DNA of 35,416 nt from Acidobacterium sp. (GTDB lineage: Bacteria; Acidobacteriota; Terriglobia; Terriglobales; Acidobacteriaceae): NCBI GenBank assembly GCA_027315385.1, contig DAHUYD010000177.1, positions 1-35,416 of the forward strand. Reading direction: 5' to 3'. This document shows, one piece after another, positions 32,453 to 35,416 of this stretch. The translations under genes were made by a program, and so were the position numbers. The first letter of the stretch is position 1. Each line of letters begins with the position of its first letter. The notes under the pieces are model-generated. The model was not told the DNA's origin. It made no database searches and saw nothing but the letters and a program-made list of their open reading frames with translations.

Positions 32453-33682
32453 GTGACAATCAAAGACCAATGGAAACGCGCGCTGGCCCGCCTGGCGGCG
32501 CGAGGCGCCGGCCACGATGGCGCAACCGCTCCACGGCGGACCATGGCGCTGCCCTCCGTGCTTGCGCCTTACGCCATTTCCGGCCGGCCGCTGCCCAGGC
32601 CCACTCCCGTCAACCTGCGGCGCTTCTCTGAGACGCCGCTGGTGCGCCGCGCCATCAATCTCATCAAGGACCGCATCGCCGCCATGGACTGGCAGGTCCG
32701 CCTGAAACGCGACCACGACGCCGGGCAGGTCGCCTGGGCCGATAAGCGCCTCCGCCTGCTCCGCCGCAGCCTTGAGTTCCCCAACCCCGCCGACTCCTTT
32801 CGCGTTCTGCTGGAGCAGGTCATCGAGGACGCGCTGGTCGGCGGCTTCGGCGCCGTCGAGATGGAGCTGACCGGCGACCCCGCAAAGCCCTTCGAGCTGT
32901 GGCCCGTCGACGGCGCCTCCATCCGCATCGATCCCAAATGGGATGGCCGCCCCGAGTCGATCCGCTACGCCCAGGCCACCGGCCTCGCCGGCGCCGGCGC
33001 GCTCGTCCCGCTCGAAGACCGCCAGCTCCTTTACCTGCGCATGAATCCGCGCAGTTATACGCCCTGGGGACTGGGGCCGCTCGAGGTCGCCTTTGAGACC
33101 GTCACTGCCTTCCTCAGCGCCCACCGCTTCGCCGGCAAGCTGGCCTCCAACTCCGTCGTTCAGTACGCGCTCTGGCTCAACGAGACCACCCCCGCCCAGC
33201 ACGAGCGCCTCATCCGCTGGTGGCAGGACGAGATCGAAGGCACGGGCCGCGTCCCGCTGCTCTCCACCGAGCAGAAGCCCGAAGTTCTGCGTTTCGCCCA
33301 GGGGACCGACGCCGACCTGCGCCTCAACTGGCAGCAGTTCCTCATCCGCATGGTCGGCAACGCCTTCTCGCTGCCGCCGGTGCTGCTCGGGCTGGAACAG
33401 GATGTGAATCGCTCCACGGCCGAATCGCTGCTCGACGAGGCTTTCCACTCCGCCATCGTTCCGCTGGCCCGTCTGGTCGCCGAGCACTTCACGCGCGACC
33501 TTTTTGCCAAGCGCCTCGGCTGGCCAGAGTTCGAGTTCGTCTTCAACGATCTCGACGCCACCGACGAAATGCAGGAGGTGCAGATGCAGACCGCCCTGCT
33601 CCAGGCCGGCGTTCTCACCGTGAACGAGGTCCGCGCCATGCGAGGGCTGGCGCCCATGCAGACTGCGGCCGATAACCAGTAA
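32453..33682 (+). CDS. Phage portal protein
   Basis: The dodecameric ring through which DNA enters the capsid. Typical HK97-type features are TPLVRRAINLIKDRIAAMDW near residue 65, YTPWGLGPLEVAF near 203, RIPLLS-like RVPLLS, and the later VGNAFSLPPVLLGL; the stem and wing order fits. It has 409 residues, the usual size. The start is a GTG at 32453 with AAGGAG ten bases upstream. It lies after a terminator and before a probable prohead protease. The last codons before the TAA at 33682 (GATAACCAGTAA) resemble the repeat cores. Confidence 0.88.
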   Translation: MTIKDQWKRALARLAARGAGHDGATAPRRTMALPSVLAPYAISGRPLPRPTPVNLRRFSETPLVRRAINLIKDRIAAMDWQVRLKRDHDAGQVAWADKRLRLLRRSLEFPNPADSFRVLLEQVIEDALVGGFGAVEMELTGDPAKPFELWPVDGASIRIDPKWDGRPESIRYAQATGLAGAGALVPLEDRQLLYLRMNPRSYTPWGLGPLEVAFETVTAFLSAHRFAGKLASNSVVQYALWLNETTPAQHERLIRWWQDEIEGTGRVPLLSTEQKPEVLRFAQGTDADLRLNWQQFLIRMVGNAFSLPPVLLGLEQDVNRSTAESLLDEAFHSAIVPLARLVAEHFTRDLFAKRLGWPEFEFVFNDLDATDEMQEVQMQTALLQAGVLTVNEVRAMRGLAPMQTAADNQ

Positions 33683-33736
33683 CCCGCGGCAATCGAGTTA
33701 TCCGGACGGCAGGCCGGCAAGTTAATGAAGCCCGCC

Positions 33737-33768
33737 GCTAACCTGCTAACTCGCTGACTCGCTCTCCG
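33737..33768. repeat. Octad repeat between portal and protease genes
   Basis: GCTAACCT, GCTAACTC, GCTGACTC and GCTCTCCG follow in 8-bp phase, so the unit is one base longer than in the other loci but shares the TAAC core. The 130-base gap (33683-33812) also contains scattered GTTA/TAAC words. Nothing else is seen in it. Confidence 0.6.
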
Positions 33769-33812
33769 CCCGAGCTCTGCACCCTGAGCGCCCATCCCTC
33801 CCAGGAGACTCT

Positions 33813-34481
33813 ATGCACCTTGAAGCCATGGCCGTCCGCATGCCGGACGTTGCCGATCACCCTAACCGCGTGCCCTTCACCGGCGTGCTCACGCGCCTCG
33901 ATGAGCCCAGCACCAGGCCGCCCGCGGGCGCGCGCGGCCATCGCGTGGTGCTCACCCGCGCCGCGGCGCTCGCCGCCCTGCCGTCCCTGCTCGGCATGGC
34001 GGTGGACTATGCCCCCGGCTGGGATGGACACGACGCGCGCCGCAAGTGCGGCATCATCACCCACGCCGGCGTCGAGGGCTCCCGCCTCGCCGTCGCCGGC
34101 TACCTCTTCGCGAAAGACTTCCCCGAGGTCGAGCGCCGGATGCGCCAGTCCCCCCCCGGCGCCATGGGCATGTCCTGGGAGCTGGCCGACGCCCATGTCG
34201 AGGACCTGCGCGCCGAGATCTGGACGCTCACCCGCGCCACATTCACCGGCGCCGCCATCCTGCGGCGCGACAAAGCCGCCTACCGCGACACCTCGTTCGA
34301 GATCGCGGCGCGCCGCCCCGTTGCGCCGGCTCCGCCGCCCTGCCGCGAACCCCGCCGTCTCCCCGCCGTGCCTGTGCACGCCGCGGCGCGGCGCCCGGCT
34401 CCCTCCGCGGTGCTTATCACCCAACTCAGAAAGGAAGAAGCATGGAATCCCAGACCAGCGAAGTTCGGCAAGGCGAAGTAA
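33813..34481 (+). CDS. Probable prohead protease
   Basis: A 222-residue protein between portal and scaffold-like genes. Residues 20-165 have the look of the S78/U35 prohead protease group: LLGMAVDYAPGWDG, then CGIITHAGVEG, LAVAGYLFAKDFPEV, PGAMGMSWELADAHVED and LTRATFTGAAILRRDKAAYRDT. I cannot point to a verified catalytic Ser/His pair. The tail from about 170 is Pro/Arg-rich and overlaps the next gene in another frame. AGGAG lies five bases before the ATG. The assignment rests on position plus the SWELADAHV/ILRRDKAAY pattern. Confidence 0.6.
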   Translation: MHLEAMAVRMPDVADHPNRVPFTGVLTRLDEPSTRPPAGARGHRVVLTRAAALAALPSLLGMAVDYAPGWDGHDARRKCGIITHAGVEGSRLAVAGYLFAKDFPEVERRMRQSPPGAMGMSWELADAHVEDLRAEIWTLTRATFTGAAILRRDKAAYRDTSFEIAARRPVAPAPPPCREPRRLPAVPVHAAARRPAPSAVLITQLRKEEAWNPRPAKFGKAK

Positions 34482-34882
34482 TGGCCGGCATCGAACGCAT
34501 GGAAACCCGGCTCGAGGCCGCAGCCTCGCTTGTGGAGCGCGCCGTCGCTCTGCTGGAAGAACGCGAAGGCGAGGTGCGCCGCCTCGTCGCGGCCGCCCCA
34601 ACCCACGAGGCCGAGCTGGAGCAGAAGCTCCAGGCCGCCGAGCAGCAGATTGCCGAGCTGAAGGCTCAGATGGAATCCCGGCCGGAATCCCAGCCGGAAT
34701 TCTCGCCGCAAGCCTCCGCCCGCAAAACCGTTCCCGCCGCTGCCGCGCAGTTCCTGTCCAAACAGGGCATCGCGCTCGAGCATGTCGAAGCGGGCGCGCT
34801 GGACGCGGCCCTCTCCAGCCTCAGCATCGAGCAGCGCATCGCCGTCAAAGCCCAGTTGCTGCGCGCCGGCGTCGTTAGCTAG
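34442..34882 (+). CDS. Coiled-coil protein, possible capsid scaffold
   Basis: A 146-residue protein with a long amphipathic helix region: residues 15-80 are full of Glu, Ala, Leu and Gln (MAGIERMETRLEAAASLVER, then EAELEQKLQAAEQQIAELKA) and a more compact C-terminal helical end (ALSSLSIEQRIAVKAQLLRA). This is typical of scaffolding proteins but not specific. The ATG at 34442 has AAGGA eight bases upstream. It overlaps the 3-prime end of the protease gene by 40 bases. Placement just before the likely capsid gene supports the scaffold idea. No family is recognised with confidence. Confidence 0.65.
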   Translation: MESQTSEVRQGEVMAGIERMETRLEAAASLVERAVALLEEREGEVRRLVAAAPTHEAELEQKLQAAEQQIAELKAQMESRPESQPEFSPQASARKTVPAAAAQFLSKQGIALEHVEAGALDAALSSLSIEQRIAVKAQLLRAGVVS

Positions 34883-35009
34883 AGGCAGTCCCGCGCAAAA
34901 CCGGCCGGCTTCGGCCCGCTGATGACTTCGCCGCCCGTTTCACAGCGGACCGGACTTGAGCTGGCCTCTCTTTGGCCAATTGCATTTCACCTTTCCAGAA
35001 AGGAAACAC

Positions 35010-35416
35010 ATGACTGCCTCATTCCAGGATATCCACGCCGCCGCCGACTACATCGGACCCGGCGCCATCGAAGTGCCGCTCTACCAAACCGAGATCCTCG
35101 ACATCGTGCGCCGCCGCAATCTCTTCGGCCAGCGCATCCGGCAGGTCCCGGCCACCGGCCACCCGTCGCGCTACTTCGAGCAGACCGGCATCCCCAACCC
35201 CGGCACCGCCGGCTTCGTCGATCCGCGCAACATCGTCGCGCCGGTCGTCGCGCCCACCCGCGTGGAGCGCAGCGTGCCCCTCAAGGCCATCGTCGCGCAG
35301 CTCAACTACAACCTCTTCGACATGGAGCTGGGCTCGCAGCAGAAGCAGTTCGCTTATCTCCAGGCCAAGGATCTCGTCGACACCATCGAAGGCGTCATGC
35401 TCGCCCACGACGTCGC
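35010..35416 (+). CDS. Probable major capsid protein, 5-prime part
   Basis: The reading frame begins at ATG 35010, with AGAAAGGA just upstream, and is still open at the window edge (135 codons seen). The N-terminal residues run MTASFQDIHAAADYIGPGAI, then VPLYQTEILDIVRRRNLFGQ, PSRYFEQTGIPNPGTAGFVD and RSVPLKAIVAQLNYN. This resembles the N-arm and early strands of HK97-fold capsid or coat proteins, with the usual order portal, protease, scaffold, capsid. No specific family motif is recognised. It could instead be a decoration protein, which is usually much shorter. The 127-base gap before it has small GC-rich inverted repeats only. Confidence 0.65.
   Translation, partial: MTASFQDIHAAADYIGPGAIEVPLYQTEILDIVRRRNLFGQRIRQVPATGHPSRYFEQTGIPNPGTAGFVDPRNIVAPVVAPTRVERSVPLKAIVAQLNYNLFDMELGSQQKQFAYLQAKDLVDTIEGVMLAHDV

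Larger units (their letters stand above)
22124..35416. mobile_element. Prophage-like element, left part
   Basis: The order repressor-like gene, regulatory pair, terminator, fibre, terminase, kinase/DUF3037, portal, protease, scaffold and capsid is that of a tailed-phage morphogenesis module, joined on the left to host genes. Integrase, lysis genes, tail tube and attachment sites are absent from the window. The left limit is uncertain: either just right of 22058, if the HTH regulator belongs to it, or near 23000. The element might be a complete prophage running past 35416, a remnant, or a domesticated particle. Confidence 0.7.

Overview
The window is GC-rich, densely coded bacterial chromosome that runs into what looks like an integrated tailed-phage element on its right side. 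The gene content suggests an Acidobacteriota member, probably the Terriglobales/Acidobacteriaceae group. This is an inference from family flavour: a TonB-ExbB-ExbD-ExbD set followed by a TPR lipoprotein, a GnnA-like lipid A oxidoreductase, and a tail-fibre protein of a kind I associate with that phylum. There is no rRNA in the window to settle it.

Left part (79-22058) is host core metabolism and envelope: trpD (tryptophan synthesis), aqpZ (water channel), sucC-sucD (TCA cycle), ndk, a CBS-pair protein, a PagL-like outer-membrane deacylase, an exported amidohydrolase, and a biotin carrier plus biotin carboxylase pair of an acyl-CoA carboxylase. Next comes a minus-strand energy-transduction operon, tonB-exbB-exbD-exbD-TPR lipoprotein, closed by an intrinsic terminator. 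After it lie yajC-secD-secF (the Sec accessory complex) behind a candidate promoter with a perfect TTGACA box, then tdk, a cytochrome c, an FkbM methyltransferase, tgt (queuosine tRNA modification), and a GnnA-like dehydrogenase coupled to a 72-residue protein.

Right part (about 22124-35416) is phage-like. A minus-strand HTH/S24-like regulator faces a plus-strand pair, a small zinc-ribbon protein and a sigma-region-4-like protein. These are followed by a strong terminator, a 1648-residue tail-fibre protein with a pectin-lyase-like domain, the terminase large subunit, a HipA-like kinase plus DUF3037 pair, a second terminator, portal, a probable prohead protease, a coiled-coil scaffold-like protein and the start of a probable major capsid protein cut by the window edge. 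No integrase, small terminase or attachment site is visible, so the element continues beyond the right edge or is incomplete.

The most interesting points are the translationally coupled HipA-like kinase/DUF3037 cassette lodged between terminase and portal, and a family of 7-8 bp short tandem repeats. These repeats occur upstream of accC, after the cassette, after the portal gene and, with a different unit, in frame inside tgt. Most functional calls rest on recognised motifs; nothing was searched or computed.
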